In this document: positions 12,601-25,376 of the stretch, one piece after another
Numbering within the stretch: the stretch's first letter is position 1
How the letters are laid out: the number at the start of each line of letters is the position of its first letter
Assembly (NCBI GenBank): GCA_946807835.1
Contig: OX327683.1
Coordinates: 3,291,001 to 3,355,000 of the forward strand
DNA length: 64,000 nt
Source of the DNA: Ailanthus altissimus
Taxonomy: Eukaryota; Streptophyta; Magnoliopsida; Sapindales; Simaroubaceae
Direction of reading: 5' to 3'
Notes under the pieces: generated by a model
Told to the model about the DNA's origin: nothing
What the model saw: the letters and a program-made list of their open reading frames with translations, nothing else
The model's database searches: none
Position numbers and translations under genes: made by a program

Positions 12601-15600
12601 CTACTTTACATAGTCATAATGACAATCATAGGCAAGGTCATGACCGCTATCACGGTCATAATCAAAATAATTACAAACCTTGTGATGGTCATAATAAAAG
12701 AAAATCAAACCACCAAAATAGGAATAGTAAAGAAGAAATGATGATCAAAACGAAGACACTTGCACTAAGTGCGGATCAAAAGGCCATTAGGCTAGTGATT
12801 GCAATATTTCAAGCATCTGTTAACTTATATCAAGCATGCATGAACAAGAGAATATCGAGACAAATCACCTAAATAACTCATTTTTAGTGAAAGTTTCACA
12901 TATTGAAATCTCAGATTTCTTTGAATACACGGATAAAGACTAAGTTTTTCTATTTACTTTATCTTTTATTTGCTTTTGTCATCTTATTTAATGTATTTTC
13001 ATGTTGAATCTTTTATTATCTGGATAAGTCTTATCTTCCTAAAATTGAAACATAAGGCCCTATTTATAGTGGCCGAAGCCTAAATAAAACAGGAACCTAA
13101 AATCAAAAGTAATCCACTTCCAAAAGTAACACAAAACCTACTTAACAAGAAAACTACTTGGGAAAAAATAAACTAGACCAATATAGGTGACGAACACGAA
13201 TCAAGTAAAACTAAAATAAAACATAATTAAATAGAACAAAAATAAATTTTAAATTTCTAAAATTAACTCTTCATGTTCTACTTAGTAGGCATGCATGCAA
13301 TGCGAACAAGACATGTCCATATGAGCATATGTGAGTGCATGAAATGCATCTCTGCATATGTATGTGTACATTTATGTACACAAGTATGTTGCATGTCCAG
13401 AGATATATTAGGTTCAATACCTTAACAACCTTTCAAGTAACGTTCAATGCATCAAATTTAAGAAGATTAAAAAAAATAAAAGGAAAAGAAAAAAAAAACA
13501 GTTTAAAACCAGCGTAGCTCGCTAATATAGACAAAGAATACGACCTTCACACCCAAATACTATTTCATAAACACATGCTTCTCGTGAACACTATGCTTAC
13601 ATACTGATGTGTTTCCATCAACATCTCATCAAGTGGGGATTAGCACTGCATGAATGATTGAACAGTATCTTAGCAATTAAAGAGAATGGACTAGCATACT
13701 TTTGCTAAATTTTCCAGCCTAAGTAGTTGGTGCAAAAAATTACCTTGTGACTACCAGCAAGTACAACAAAAGGGACGGCATGCTTCTGAGCTGCAAGGGC
13801 AACCATATTCATCCCAACAGGTGCTATAACCCCACCATTGGCCATGACAGCATGAGCTCCAACTATAACCTTCACAATGCAAATGTCAAGATCAAACTAA
13901 AACAGTTCAGGAAACCTAATGCCAAAGATGAAAATGGCTCAAACATACCATGTTCACTCGGGAAATCATCGCAAAAACTGCAGAATCAGTAATGAGCGTG
14001 GTCCGTAAACCTCTTGCAACCAATTCCTTGGCAAGCAGATGCCCCTGATACCTAATAAGCATGAAGTAGCACATCAAAAACAAGACAGAGTGATAAGTTT
14101 GGAGAGAAAGAATATCAAAGCAAGACAAGCCAGAAAAAAGTTTCTTTCTAAGCAACCAATGACAAGCCCTTGCACAAACCTTGGAGCACCCTCTGCAACA
14201 AATACCCGGAATGATCTTTTTTTCTCCTTTGCAGCACAAAGAAATTCCAACACTGTTCTTGAACTGCCTAAAGTTAATATTACCTCACTGAAAATACATT
14301 TTTAGTCAAAATTAATAAAAGTAGAAAATGGTAGGAAGATACATAGATGGAGAAAAATAGAGATAGGCTCATACAGGTGTGTATGCCATGTAAATAAAGG
14401 AGATAAGATACAAGAGAACACAGCCGTATATTGACTCAGACAAATTAAAGGCTATGAAATCACAATATTTTCGATATAGAAACTGAACCAATCTCTATAT
14501 TTACTTTTCCTACCACAATCTAACCCTGAAACCCAGCATATTATGCAATATATCAAGACTAAAAGTTCAAAATATTGCTGCCTTCAGTCGTTCAAAAGTC
14601 AACTAAGACATTTAAGGAAAAGTTGTACACATTGCTGCCTTCCAGTCATTAAAAATGTCAAATAGGACTAAGTGCAGTCACCATGTGAGCAAAATGAAGG
14701 GGAAGATATCATTATTTCTGCCTTAAAATGTCAACGCACACAAAGATCTTGAGAAATATTCAATTTCACCCCTGAATGTTCATTTTTCTCTAATGGAAGC
14801 AAAAAAATGTAACCTGCTGAGAAGTGAAAAGGAGGCACAAACAGGAATTTCAGAGGGGCATTTCACTGCTTCTCAAAATTCACTTCATTCAGTTAAGGGA
14901 AAACACAAGGGTAAATGATATTCTCCCATAATAAATGAGTACATACTCCACGTCATGGCAACACATGAGGGTTTACAACAAATAAAAGGTGATGAACCCA
15001 TTATTATGAACGCTTGTGTAAATCAAATACGATGAATCGTTAGATGTGCCCTATATCAATGAAAAAGCACATACACTACTCAAAGGAAATGTTTCTAATT
15101 GCAAGAAAAACAGGATTTCAAGTGGAACTCTAATCATTTATAAGCTCAATAGAATCACATATACAGCTGTTTAGGAACTCAGGAACTAAAATTCAGGAGC
15201 ATAAGCTAAAAGTTAACCAGTTCAGTCGAAGCTAATTTGGTTCTAGCTCCAAGAGGGCGGCTTCCATGTCTATTTTTTGTGTTAAATTTTTATTTGTTAG
15301 AAGTCTTAGCATGAAACTGTTGCACAACTCAATTAAGTTTATCAAAGTAATTGCAACTCCAACTTATTCAGTTCCCCTTCTGTGTCAGGATTATCTAAAA
15401 GCGGAATAAGAAAATTAACCAGACAATTCAACATTCAAAGGTTAGAATATTCTTTAGATAAATCCTTCTACAGAAGAAAACCGAATAAATTGGAGGTATC
15501 ATTACTTTAACAAGTTTAATTGACTGGACAAAACATATAACCCTGCAATAGTTAAGACAAAATTGTTCCCCAAAGTCAGTGAATCAAGAACAACTCCTGC

Positions 15601-18300
15601 AACCTAACCACCACATGACAATAAAAGCCCAGATATAAAAACCACTTACAGTTTGTCATCAATACGTAAATTATCAGCCTACAATTCTACTGGAGAAAAA
15701 AAGAGGAAGGAAGACTAGAAACAATTATGATTTTAGACTAACAAAATGACACCAAAACAATCCAACAAGTAATACAGCTGCACACAATGCTTTCAAAAGA
15801 TAGTGCATGCATCTCAAAATTTAGTACATGCCTTCACAAAAGAAACTAAAACAAAATAACTACTTTAGATTACAGGTCAACTGAAAATTGTGTGTAAAAA
15901 ACCAGCTCTTCTGTAATACATTTCACATAGGGGAGAAGCAAGGTCAGAGAAAGAAACATATTGAATAACAGAAATTCAGGAAAAAGAATAATTACTTCTG
16001 ATGTATATGCTCCACTGCTTGTTCAGCAATCTGTTCATGACAGGTGGAAATATCTTGAATAAGTTCATTAACCGCTTCAATAATATCATGCTTCAGCTTC
16101 CGACTTCTTGAACTTTTATCAGCAGCTGTGACAGAAATTTAACCCTTAATATTAAATCATCATAATGCTGTCAAATTTACTAAATAATTGAAGCCAAAAA
16201 ATTCAGCAGCACCAATTCATTGTCACAAGCCACATCACTAAGATGCACCCAATTGCATATAAAACAGTGATTCAGATGAGACATTTATTTGAAGTAAATA
16301 GTGATGAGAGTATTGTAATTTCATGAAGTCTATCAGAGACGGAGCACTAACAGAAGATGCAGTGACAGAATTCTCAGAAACATTTATAAAACAAAGAGAA
16401 GCTCACATTTGCTTTTTCCTTCAGAATCACCCCCAGATGAAGAAGCCTGAGGGACAGCTGCTGAGTCAGGTGTGTCCTCAAGCAGGGTTTGCAAAGAGGG
16501 TGGACGCAAAGTACTTCTAGCAGCAGCAGCAACAACTGCTGCTGATAGAACTGAGTTGCCATCACGATCGTCATCATCTTCATCATCGCTTACAGCTGAT
16601 AAGTTGACTTCAGCAATAGCAGCCGTTGTCAAAGACAGATCCTCCTCCCTAATGATGTGCAAAACACGCCTCACAATGTTACCCACGGCAAGCTCTGCAA
16701 TATATTCACATAATATCATCAGAGAATATAAGTGAACGGGAGAACATAAATCATTTTTAATTTCAGAAATGAGAGAAAAACATCCAGACATTACGGGAGA
16801 GATATTTGCAAAGCCATAAAGAGGAAAGAAAATAGAAAGAATCAATTATAATAAGCCACAAAATATGAATTGGCAGGAAAAAATTTCATAGAATACCAAA
16901 ATGTGTTAAATATCGAAAATAGCATATTAATATTGCTATTTTTGCTAATGGAATCCATAATTTCATCCCCGTTATACATTCAAAGGATTATATTTGCTAT
17001 TTAAGTACAGTCAATTGGTGGATGCCATTTTATATAATACATACCCCTAACAAATGCAAGTTCAAGTACCCAACACCAATAATGTTACAAGACCTCAACC
17101 TCAAAGACAACTATTCAAAGGCTTCCACTTATCAAATTCCTGGTTATAATCTCTACAACACATAAACTACATTAACCATATTAATTGAAAGGATGCTAGA
17201 TTATCACAAAATTAATGCCCACCGCTTTTTCTTAAGAAGCATGATATTAGCTATATATCCACTAAATAAACTCTTGTTCGCAACAGTAAACCCACTAGAG
17301 AAAATACCCTTAAGCAAAATCTAATGACATTAAAGATAACAAGTAATTTTAAAGAACTAATATAAATAAAGGTATGTTTGGAATTGAGATTCTGTGAATT
17401 TTAACTACTGCTGCTATGAAACGGAATTCCTAGCTGTCTAATATAAGTGAATGAATAGTAAGTAAACATTAGCTACCAAGTAAAGAATAATACCAGACAT
17501 ACAAACAGTTTTACACAAACTCATCCATACAACCTGAGGTGGTTATAGATGATTGGATGCTTCATTTTATTTTCATTTATTGCACTGATTTATTAAACCA
17601 TATCGGTTGTGTCAACGAGTGTGTATAGATAGTTTGTATATGTAGTAATACTCAATAGTATTTACCAAAGAATAACATTACCTTACAAATTATATACAAA
17701 CTATTTTCTACAAACTGATTGGCATATAAGTATATGCCCACATGATTTATTTTAATTTATTTTATGAAGTTTCATATTCCAACCAATGTTTGAATGTCAC
17801 ATCAGTTTGTATGAGATAGTTTGTATGGAGAGTTTGCAAATGTAGTGTTACTCATTTACCAAACACTTTTAATGTTTGTACTCAAGCACAAAAATTACAA
17901 ATATAGAGAAAAGGGTCCCAAAAAATTCATATATTGATTAATTCAACTTGTAAGATTATTATTAAAGAAAAAAGTAAAACGAACGAACCAACAGGATTAG
18001 CAGCAATGAGCCGCTCGCCAACAGATTTGACAGCATCAATCAACGCCCCAGCCTGGTTCGTGTAAGGCACGCGCTGCTGCGAAATCACAGAGCGGAGCAG
18101 CTCCGCCGTCTGCCTCGCCGTCGCCTGTGACCCCTCAATCTTACTGCCACCGTATAAAAAAAACAGACAAAATCAGCTTCCAAAATCACAAAAATACAAA
18201 AATTAAACATTTCAAAACAGCCTTTTCGCATTAACCAAAAACGTCACCGTTTTTTGAGCTTGCTGAGAAAGTCATTCACCAGAGCCTGCGTGTCCGGCAT
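9700..18300 (-). CDS. eIF2B-beta: Translation initiation factor eIF2B subunit beta, nine exons
   Basis: This is a regulatory subunit of eIF2B, the cytosolic exchange factor that reloads eIF2 with GTP. CDS exons, in transcript order: 18248-18300, 17989-18143, 16407-16694, 15996-16125, 14180-14287, 13949-14051, 13744-13869, 10115-10308, 9700-9796. They join in frame to 417 residues, normal for plant eIF2B beta. Landmarks are the N-terminus MPDTQALVNDFLSKLKK, the helical stretch VGNIVRRVLHIIREEDLSLT, a plant-type acidic loop DDEDDDDRD, and the Rossmann-like C-terminal half with LTLGSSRTVLEF, VFVAEGAPR, GAHAVMANGG and FITDTGGHNPSYMYRL. All introns have GT..AG borders. Intron 8 (10309-13743) is swollen by transposon debris, yet the flanking exons are intact. 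The start is the first ATG of the family-like N-terminus. The gene appears functional. Confidence 0.95.
11095..11240 (+). mobile_element. tRNA-derived SINE inserted in the left arm
   Basis: An A-box-like TGGTTCAACTGG lies at 11104-11115 and a B-box-like GGTTCAGACC at 11148-11157, a spacing typical of an internal RNA polymerase III promoter. The unit ends in a T-rich/A-rich tail around 11221-11240. It interrupts an arm that is continuous in the inverted partner at 13030-13280, which shows it is an insertion. No clear target duplication is visible. Confidence 0.65.
12023..12872 (+). pseudogene. Copia gag remnant
   Basis: The frame starting at ATG 12023 reads MSNLIKLKF, followed by a YLSWILDVEIHLD-like stretch, the usual N-terminus of plant copia Gag. 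After frameshifts and stops, the open part at 12474-12872 encodes SRPTGATSLLEANATLHS and a His/Asn/Gly-rich tail that resembles the basic region before the zinc knuckle. Nothing after it resembles protease, integrase or reverse transcriptase. It is broken and cannot make a full Gag. Confidence 0.7.
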
Positions 18301-18679
18301 GATTTATTAGTACTGTTGCTATTATTACTATCACCTGAATCACCAAGAAGAAATTTAAATTAAAAAAAAGTTTTGTATTTTAAGTGGAGAAAATAAATTT
18401 GAATCAACAAATTATCACCTGAAATATCAGCTCGATACAGAAAGAGTGAGGGAGAAGTTCACTTTTGAGGTTCTTCTTCGTCTGGGGTTTGCGTTTTGGG
18501 TTTTTGTTCGGTGAATTGCTTCTACTTTTTGGGTCTTGTCCAATTTTGGAGATTCCGGGTCCTCGAATCCGGGTCTAATGGCTTTTACTTTTTGGGTTTT
18601 AAGTCCAATTTCGGGATTCCTCGGATCCGGGTCTGAATTGGCTTTTTTTATTTGTTTTTTATACTAAGGTATTTAAATT
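18301..18679. promoter_or_regulatory. 5' flank of eIF2B beta
   Basis: This stretch lies between the eIF2B beta start codon and the edge of the Mutator-like element, so it must contain the 5' UTR and core promoter. A short tandem-like repetition of an ATTCCGGGTC / GATCCGGGTC phrase occurs at about 18550-18632. I cannot assign a TATA box with confidence. The transposon edge lies only 380 bp upstream of the ATG. Confidence 0.5.
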
Positions 18680-19280
18680 GAAAAAAATTTCATAAATAAT
18701 TCTCTTATTTTTTTATTATTTTTTTAACTAAACATAAATTAAATATATTTTATTAATCAAATTTTTTATTTTTGAACACATTTATCCTAATATCAAAATT
18801 TAACATATTTTCACACTCTCCACCGAAAATTATTAAAAAAATTTGAACTTTCACAAAATTCATTAAATCAAAAATTTTGAAGTTATCATTGCATAGATTG
18901 AAACTTATATAATATATTTTTCACTTCAAACAAAATAAATAGACAATTTTTGATAAATTTTGTTGAACTTTTGAAAATTTTAAATTTCTTTAGAAATTTA
19001 TTAGAATTTGTATTTGAAGTTAGAAATAGATGAAATTATTAAATTATATGTAAAAAAATAGGTTAAAATGGTATAAGAAATGTTAAAAATAGGCCAAAAA
19101 AATAGATTTTTGGGTATATTATCGCGATGCAGAAGGGGCCGGAGAGGCGGCTGGCTGCCGTTGCCAATCTCAAGGCCATCTCGGGCTTGCGATGCGCCCT
19201 TAAGGCGCATCGCAAATGCAATGTCCGTGATGTCACACTGTTGCACCACGTGGCGCTTGTATAGGATGCCACGTGGCACA
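18680..19280. repeat. Left terminal inverted repeat of the MULE
   Basis: It pairs with the right end at about 22930-23475. Its inner part is GC-rich and holds a 10-bp-arm palindrome, GCGATGCGCC at 19189-19198 with its complement at 19204-19213. The short open frames on both strands here are palindrome artefacts. Confidence 0.7.
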
Positions 19281-20344
19281 ATTTTTTTAATTTTTTGAAA
19301 TATATTTTTTTAAATGAATAAATTAAATTTAATGTTATTTAAATTAAATAGATTAAATTAAATTCTTTTTTTAAAAATTTAAAATTAAATGTAATTTTAT
19401 TTAAATTAAATAAAATCTAATTTAGAAGGAATTGATCTAGTAGATTAAGTAATTAATTAACATTAATTAATAAATTACTTAAATAACTCATTAATTTTTG
19501 TTTGTAACATTATTTATTATTATGAGTACCTTTTGTAATTATAATTTATATATGATTATTCTTATTTTAATATATAATTAATTATTATAATATGCTGATT
19601 AATATGTTAGTAATTAATTATTGTAATATATTATTTTTATGTCCGTTAAATTAATTATTTGTGAATTTTATTTGGTAAATTATATTGTATGTTATTTTTA
19701 AAATATATCTATGCATGTTATTATTTTTTTTAATATTAATTTCTTTTTTTTATTTATTTTTAATTGTTATAGGAAAGAGAACGTATTGAAAAAATATAGA
19801 ATTTCAGAGCATATATATTTTCGTGCATCAGTGACGGCTTATGCGAATATGTAGGGTCTAAATTGTATAAAAGATAAATTGATAAAAAATCAGAAAATAT
19901 TATTTAAGCATACGTGTATAAGGCATTTTTTAGATATGTTATATTTAACATTCTTTGATATTTTGGTGCACGAGTTATTGTTACGTGAGGTGTATACCTC
20001 TAATTTAGAAAACATTATGTTGTGTCGTCCCCTAGATTTTAGTCCTGATCATAGGTCATTTTTTAGGACCAAAATGGCGATTGACTTCATAAAAATATGC
20101 ACACAAAAATAGTAAAAGAAAATTAAATGTTTGTATATTTATAAAATTTTTATGTATTTTATACATTTCATTGTCAATTGTAAATGTATAATTAGTCAAA
20201 ACATGCATTATTAACGACAATGGAAAAAAAAAAGAAACATAACAAACGTATTAATTAAACACAATCGTAAAAAAGTACAAATTAACTAGTCAAATAAGAC
20301 CTATAATTACATAACTTAAAAATACAAATATAACTCGTAAAGAA

Positions 20345-22843
20345 CACATCAACTACCATGTAATAGAATTGGGTTTCGAAAAGTTTATCGATTATGTCCA
20401 TGCTGCTTATAGCGGTTGTATACATTATTCGTGGGAGCCTCACCTTACGATAGAATTCGATTATTCTGACGTCTTCCTAATTGTCAGCGTACTATAGGAG
20501 GTTGGATGTCAGCAGCTCTCAACTCATCTGGAACAATCCAATCTAATAGATGACCAACCGGATTTACTGGTTCACTGTATGCATGCAACAAAGACTCAGT
20601 CGTGTAATATCACGAACAAAGAGTCTGGTACTGGAATCTGACATGCCTGCATATTACAAGTGCATGAGGACATGGTAGCTGCCGCAGATTAAACTTTTGA
20701 CAACTATATGACTTCCCTGGGATGTCCACTATTCCATTTTTTTTCGTCCTTAACGACAAAACGAGATTGATCTATTGCATGCACTATCATGCGAGCGAAA
20801 TCATCATTGTGCTTCCAAATCTTGTCACGGGCCCAAGTGGTCAAGAAGTTTAATATATTTTCTGCAACCTCACGTCTCTCAACAAACCATCATTGCATTA
20901 ACTCTCTAATCCACTCAATTAAGGCAGTCACTATCATGGCACGTGCTTCATTCGCAACAGCATTAATGCTCTCTGCAATGTTGGTGGTCATGATGTCATA
21001 TCTTCTGAATGCTCTCATTGATCGAGCCTATTTTGAAAAACCAACCTCCTCCTCCAAGTATCTCGTTGCCTCCAGTTTCATTTCTCGCATCTTATTAATT
21101 TTTCTTTGAAAGTCAGCTATGCGATACGCGTTGGCAGTAATAAAATAGGAAGCCAAATATTCCCCTCTTTTGTTATCTGCGACAATATCTTATATCATGC
21201 TACCAAATTACACTTCAAGTGATGGATGCATACACCATGATTTAATACATTAAAAAATACCTCTCTAATGGCCTTCTTGACACTAGCATGTCGATCAGAT
21301 TTAAATACAAGGTTCTTAAGATTGCCAATGACTCCTCAGAGTTTTGCCGTAAACCACTTCCATAAAGCATCATTTTCAGAGTCAGCAATACCCTATGCAA
21401 GTGAAAAAAATTCGGTTGGTTCCATCCTTACAAACAGCCACAAACATTGTTCCCAAATATGCATTTTTTAAAAATGTACCATTAACTGCAATAACCGATC
21501 GGATAGAAGACTGGAACCCTTTAATACATGATCCAAGAGCCATGAAGAAATATTTAAAGTTCTTGCAATCGTCAATCTCTAAATGCGTGACTATACCTAG
21601 GTTCTATTGTTCCAATATATGACATTATACGGGAAGTAATTTATATGAACCCTCTAAAGTACCACGTATCAACACTAATGCATGCTCCTTAGACCACCAA
21701 GCAGTAAGGTAAATTATGTCCACACCAAACTCCTCACGTATGTCTGCTTAGATTTTCTTCAGTCTATAAAATCGACTCGTAGATGCAAATTTATTTTTTA
21801 TAAATTTGCCAATAATTCGAGACTTTGCTTATCGATCACCATCGCGCAATCGATCTAATTGGCACACGTGACTTGAATCAATTCTGCGTACAATGAAATG
21901 TTTCTTTGCATCTGTCGACACTGCACGTAATCGTCATCGGCATCTATCATCATCACATTTGATCTCAAAACGATCTTTTGTCAACCTTGACACTTTAAAG
22001 CTCTAATTACCTTTAAGTGCTAGCATACTAATAGCCTGGTGAAGTTCGTCTTTGCTATCAAATAACTTTTCTATAAATACATCACTAATTCCACTACTCA
22101 ATATCTTATCCGATATGCCCAAGTCTGATGGTGGTATTGAAGGCATAAACGCAAAGGGATTTTTCGCTTCACAAAAATCTATTCTTCTAGCTTCAACATT
22201 TAGGGAGCTTGTTAAAACATAACAACGTCCGTTTTCTGCTAAATCATCCCCTTCTAAATTATCAACATTTCTAACATCATCACAGTTCCCTTCCATATCC
22301 CTAACATTTTCAATGTCATTACAAGTGTAATGTGTATAGGCTGGGTCTTTATTAAAAGGTGTAGGAGAAACATTGTGATACTCATTCGTTGTATTTGCAG
22401 GAACCACTGCTGGAATTGATGGAGATGTATGGCTCACTTGGTTATTACCGCTAGCTGACATAAAATGAGTATAAATCGATGATGGGTTTTGATTGAAGGG
22501 CTATACATCATCTTCATAAACGGGAACTCTAGGATCCACTGTTACACATAAAGGACAGTACAATCTTCTATTGGCGCTAAAAAAAAAATTGAACATCATT
22601 GTCGTTTCTAATCTCAATAGGCTTTAACTTATACCTCGCTGCATCAATTTTAATTTTTAAAGTCACTTTATAGTTCACATTGTCAACTCCCAAGGTATAA
22701 CATACTGCATTTAAAAGATCTTCAAAATTAATATCTTTCGAAACCGAAATACCAAAATTACTATAATCAACATAACTTTCTTCTCTATTACTAGAACTCT
22801 CACACTTTCCTCCAAAACAAATAACAATTGCATCATATTCCAT
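20345..22843 (-). pseudogene. MuDR-type MULE transposase, disrupted
   Basis: The product would cut and move the element as a DDE transposase. On the minus strand the start is ATG 22841-22843, followed by an 88-residue N-terminal domain of the type found in plant MuDR proteins (22577-22843). Next is an acidic linker ending with a SKDELHQAISMLAL phrase (22003-22461). The MULE core is then recognisable from AVNGTFLKNAYLGTMFVAV (about 21430-21490) through NIAESINAVANEAR (about 20935-20980). Near 20650-20675 a SWIM zinc-finger phrase LPCPHALVICRH is readable. Several in-frame stops and frame changes separate these blocks, so it is no longer functional. Confidence 0.8.
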
Positions 22844-22929
22844 AAGACCTGGAAAAAAATAACAATTAGTAAAATTATTTTAAAAAATCAAAATAATTAT
22901 TTAAAAATACAAAAATGAAAAAATAAAAT

Positions 22930-23475
22930 TATGCATAATCACGCGCATCGCGGGGCCATCTCGAACCCGAGATGGCCCTAAGATGCCTAAATTGATGGCA
23001 ACCGCACTGGCTGCTGTCTGATTTTCGCCAAACACACTAGAAATCTTATTTTTTTGTCAGATTTCAATATCTTTTATACCATTCTAACTTATTTTTCACA
23101 TTTAATTCATCAATAACACCTATTTTTAACTTTAAATGTAAGTTTTATCTAATTTCTAATGAAAAATTAAATTTTTTAAAAAAGTTTCGAAAACTTATCA
23201 GATTCAGCTATTTTCTTTGATTTAAAGTGATAAATATGCTCAGCAATACTCGATTTTCGCAATAACAACTTCAAAAATATTCGGCCATCAATATACTTTT
23301 TGGTTCATCAATATGACTCTTGGAGGTTAAATAAAAAAAATGAGAGGAAGTTATATTTTTTATATTAGAGCAAATGTGTCCAAAAATAAAAATTTTTATT
23401 AACAAAGTATAATCATTTTACATTTGACTAAAAACGAATAATAAAAAAATTAAAAAGTTATTTATGAAAATTTTC
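22930..23475. repeat. Right terminal inverted repeat of the MULE
   Basis: It is the inverted partner of 18680-19280. It includes an 11-bp-arm palindrome, GGGCCATCTCG at 22953-22963 and its complement at 22968-22978, separated by four bases. The similarity reaches the outer end at 23475. Confidence 0.75.
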
Positions 23476-23785
23476 CTTTAAACTCAGACTTCCAAACTAA
23501 ATTAAAAATATATTGCCAACCCTTTATTATAATTTGATATTTTTTTAATTTTAATAAACAGTATTTTATAATTAATTTTAAATTTTTTTATTATACAAAA
23601 TTTAAATCATACTCCTCACCTTTCGACCTTCTTCACTTTGATCAAAGCTAAATTTATTCCAAACTTTTTTAACTTCGCTCAAAAGATTTTATCAATTAAA
23701 TTAATTTTAATTGGCACCTAACCCACAAAAGATTTTTGTAATTCTTTATGTTAAAACAGAAGCATACAAATAAACTAATTCTTTA

Positions 23786-24423
23786 TGTTAAAACATAAGC
23801 ACACAAACAAATAATATAACCTAAATAATATAACGCAGAACAAGTAATTAATAAACTAAAGAGAGAAAGGTAAAAAAAGAACCTACAGAATTTCTGTGGT
23901 TTGGCAACTTGTCTACGTTCACGGCTAATTAAGATCACTCACTCTTATTATTGAATTTCAATGCACTCATAAAGTATGCATTTTACAAGAAAGACTCATA
24001 AAGTAATTATTTTTTTTTTGTAACTAATGAGTTTTCTTACACAAAAAAATACAAAGTGTGTTTAATCACAAATATTTGTGTCTTCTCACTAAGATGTATT
24101 TATAAACTAATAGAAAGCATTTATATAAGTTTTAAGATGACCTAAATTTACCCTAAATATGTGGGAGTCGTATTAGGGAGCCCTGAAACAAGTGGGAGTT
24201 GAAATAGGTAAGATCAAAATAGACAACGCCGCAGCACCCGAATGCTGTTTTGGACGCTGCGGCACCCATACTTGGGCGCTACTAGTTGCGTCTTTCGCCT
24301 CCTTTCGCATTTGTCTTTAATTCTCGCATATCTAATACACTTGACTCGCTCTCCAAAGTATATCTTAATAATTTTTAATTAACTTTCTCACACTTTATTT
24401 AATAAAAAATTATTATTCCAACA
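23786..24423 (-). mobile_element. Solo LTR of a small copia-like family
   Basis: The block starts TGTTAAAAC and ends TTCCAACA, so it has TG..CA ends, and is 638 bp long. It is flanked by CTTTA on the left and TTTTA on the right, a near-perfect 5-bp duplication. Read on the minus strand it contains a GTGAACGTAGACAAGTTGCC phrase near its 3' end, typical of Tork/Tnt1-type copia LTRs. A related copy lies in the opposite orientation at about 30050-30805. A GC-rich patch occupies 24225-24345. A short tandem duplication of the terminal word lies just outside the left end (23745-23785). Confidence 0.65.
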
Positions 24424-25376
24424 TTTTAAGCTAATTCCGTTTTCTTAAAAAACAAAAAAAAAATTAGGAATCACATTTTGAAGCTAATTCCATTCCATTA
24501 GTTTTAATGGCAAAAAAAAAAAATGGATGTCCGTTAATTGATTTTTGCTCTAATTTTATAAAAACGCGCACACACACAAACTTGTTTTGGTGAAGGAACA
24601 CTTGTACCATGTGGCATGTTTTTATAGCTTTTGTTAACAAACTTAAATGAATAATTTATTTTTTTCCCTGAACACTTATTCCACAACATTTTATCTATTT
24701 TTTTAAAAGAAAATTCATTTTTTTAATCTAAAAAAATAATTTAAGATTATATCAAATTACTTAAAATGCGATGCTGTGGGTCTTGCACCTTCTTATATAC
24801 CTAATAAAACAACAAAAGCACTTCCCAATAGGACATCAAAAGCACTTCGAAGTACATCCAACATTGGTCATAACTCTTTCTAGTGATTAATCTGTTTCTT
24901 TCTTGTGATTAATCCGTTTCAAAATTATTAAATGCTACTTATCACTAAATTTTAGGTCCATTAGGTATCGTGGCTTCAAAACCACAATTATTGTAGACTG
25001 AAAACACTAACCATAGAATGAAAAAAGAAAAACAATACTTGGGATACACCTAAAAACACTTGAGCTATTGTACTTCTAAAGCACAACAAAAGCACTTCTA
25101 TACATAGCAACCGGGAAACCAGTGGCACTGCAATGCAATACATTGAAATATATTTAGATGAATATTACAATTGGATGCATAGAAGTCGTGTCTTCCCACT
25201 CATGTATTCAGAGCAAGGACAAGCAAAGAGAGTTTGCTGCCTACAGATCGAAAAAATACATGAACCAGAAGACTCACTGGACTAACAGAGAAACCCAATC
25301 TAGCAGCTATGTGGCAAAGCAGAATCATCGATAGAAGCTACAAAAGCAAAAAAAAAAAAAAAAACTTCTTGCATCA
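24424..25376. other. Spacer downstream of SINAT
   Basis: AT-rich with no gene recognised. It should contain the 3' UTR of the SINAT gene, which reads leftward and stops at 25377. A poly-A run in the plus strand at about 25347-25364 lies just beyond the stop codon. Confidence 0.5.

Larger units (their letters stand above)
10951..13280 (+). mobile_element. Decayed copia-type element within intron 8 of eIF2B beta, bounded by inverted arms
   Basis: The left arm (10951 to about 11335, minus an inserted SINE) and the right arm (about 13030-13280) are inverted copies of each other of roughly 250 bp, sharing words such as AACATGAA and AAATAGGGCC...TGTTTCAATTTTA. Between them lies a gag remnant on the plus strand, preceded near 11755 by AACACGTTATCAG, which resembles a primer-site region. 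LTRs of an intact element should be direct repeats, so the inverted arrangement implies rearrangement or two nested insertions. It is antisense to eIF2B beta and lies wholly inside the intron. Confidence 0.65.
18680..23475 (-). mobile_element. Mutator-like element (MULE) with long inverted ends
   Basis: The left end begins near GAAAAAAATTTCATAAATAA and the right end, reversed, begins GAAAATTTTCATAAATAA. Similarity between the two ends continues inward for about 500-600 bp, including a shared AATGGTATAA word, a run near AAAAAAATA and a GC-rich GGCCATCTCGGG block. The flanking 9-mers are ATTTAAATT (18671-18679) and CTTTAAACT (23476-23484), matching at 7 of 9 positions, consistent with a worn 9-bp Mutator target duplication. 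The interior holds a broken transposase gene on the minus strand. The element is 4.8 kb long and lies between eIF2B beta and SINAT. Confidence 0.8.

Noticed and set aside
12474..12872. 132-codon frame as a possible host gene in the eIF2B beta intron
   Set aside because: Its wording is that of copia Gag and it continues an upstream Gag-like start that has lost its frame.
16323..16735. Plus-strand frames over eIF2B beta exon 3, including a serine-rich run
   Set aside because: They are the antisense reading of the acidic and alanine-rich loop of eIF2B beta.
22003..22461. 152-codon minus-strand frame as an independent gene
   Set aside because: It is flanked by other MuDR transposase pieces in order and lies inside the inverted ends of the MULE.
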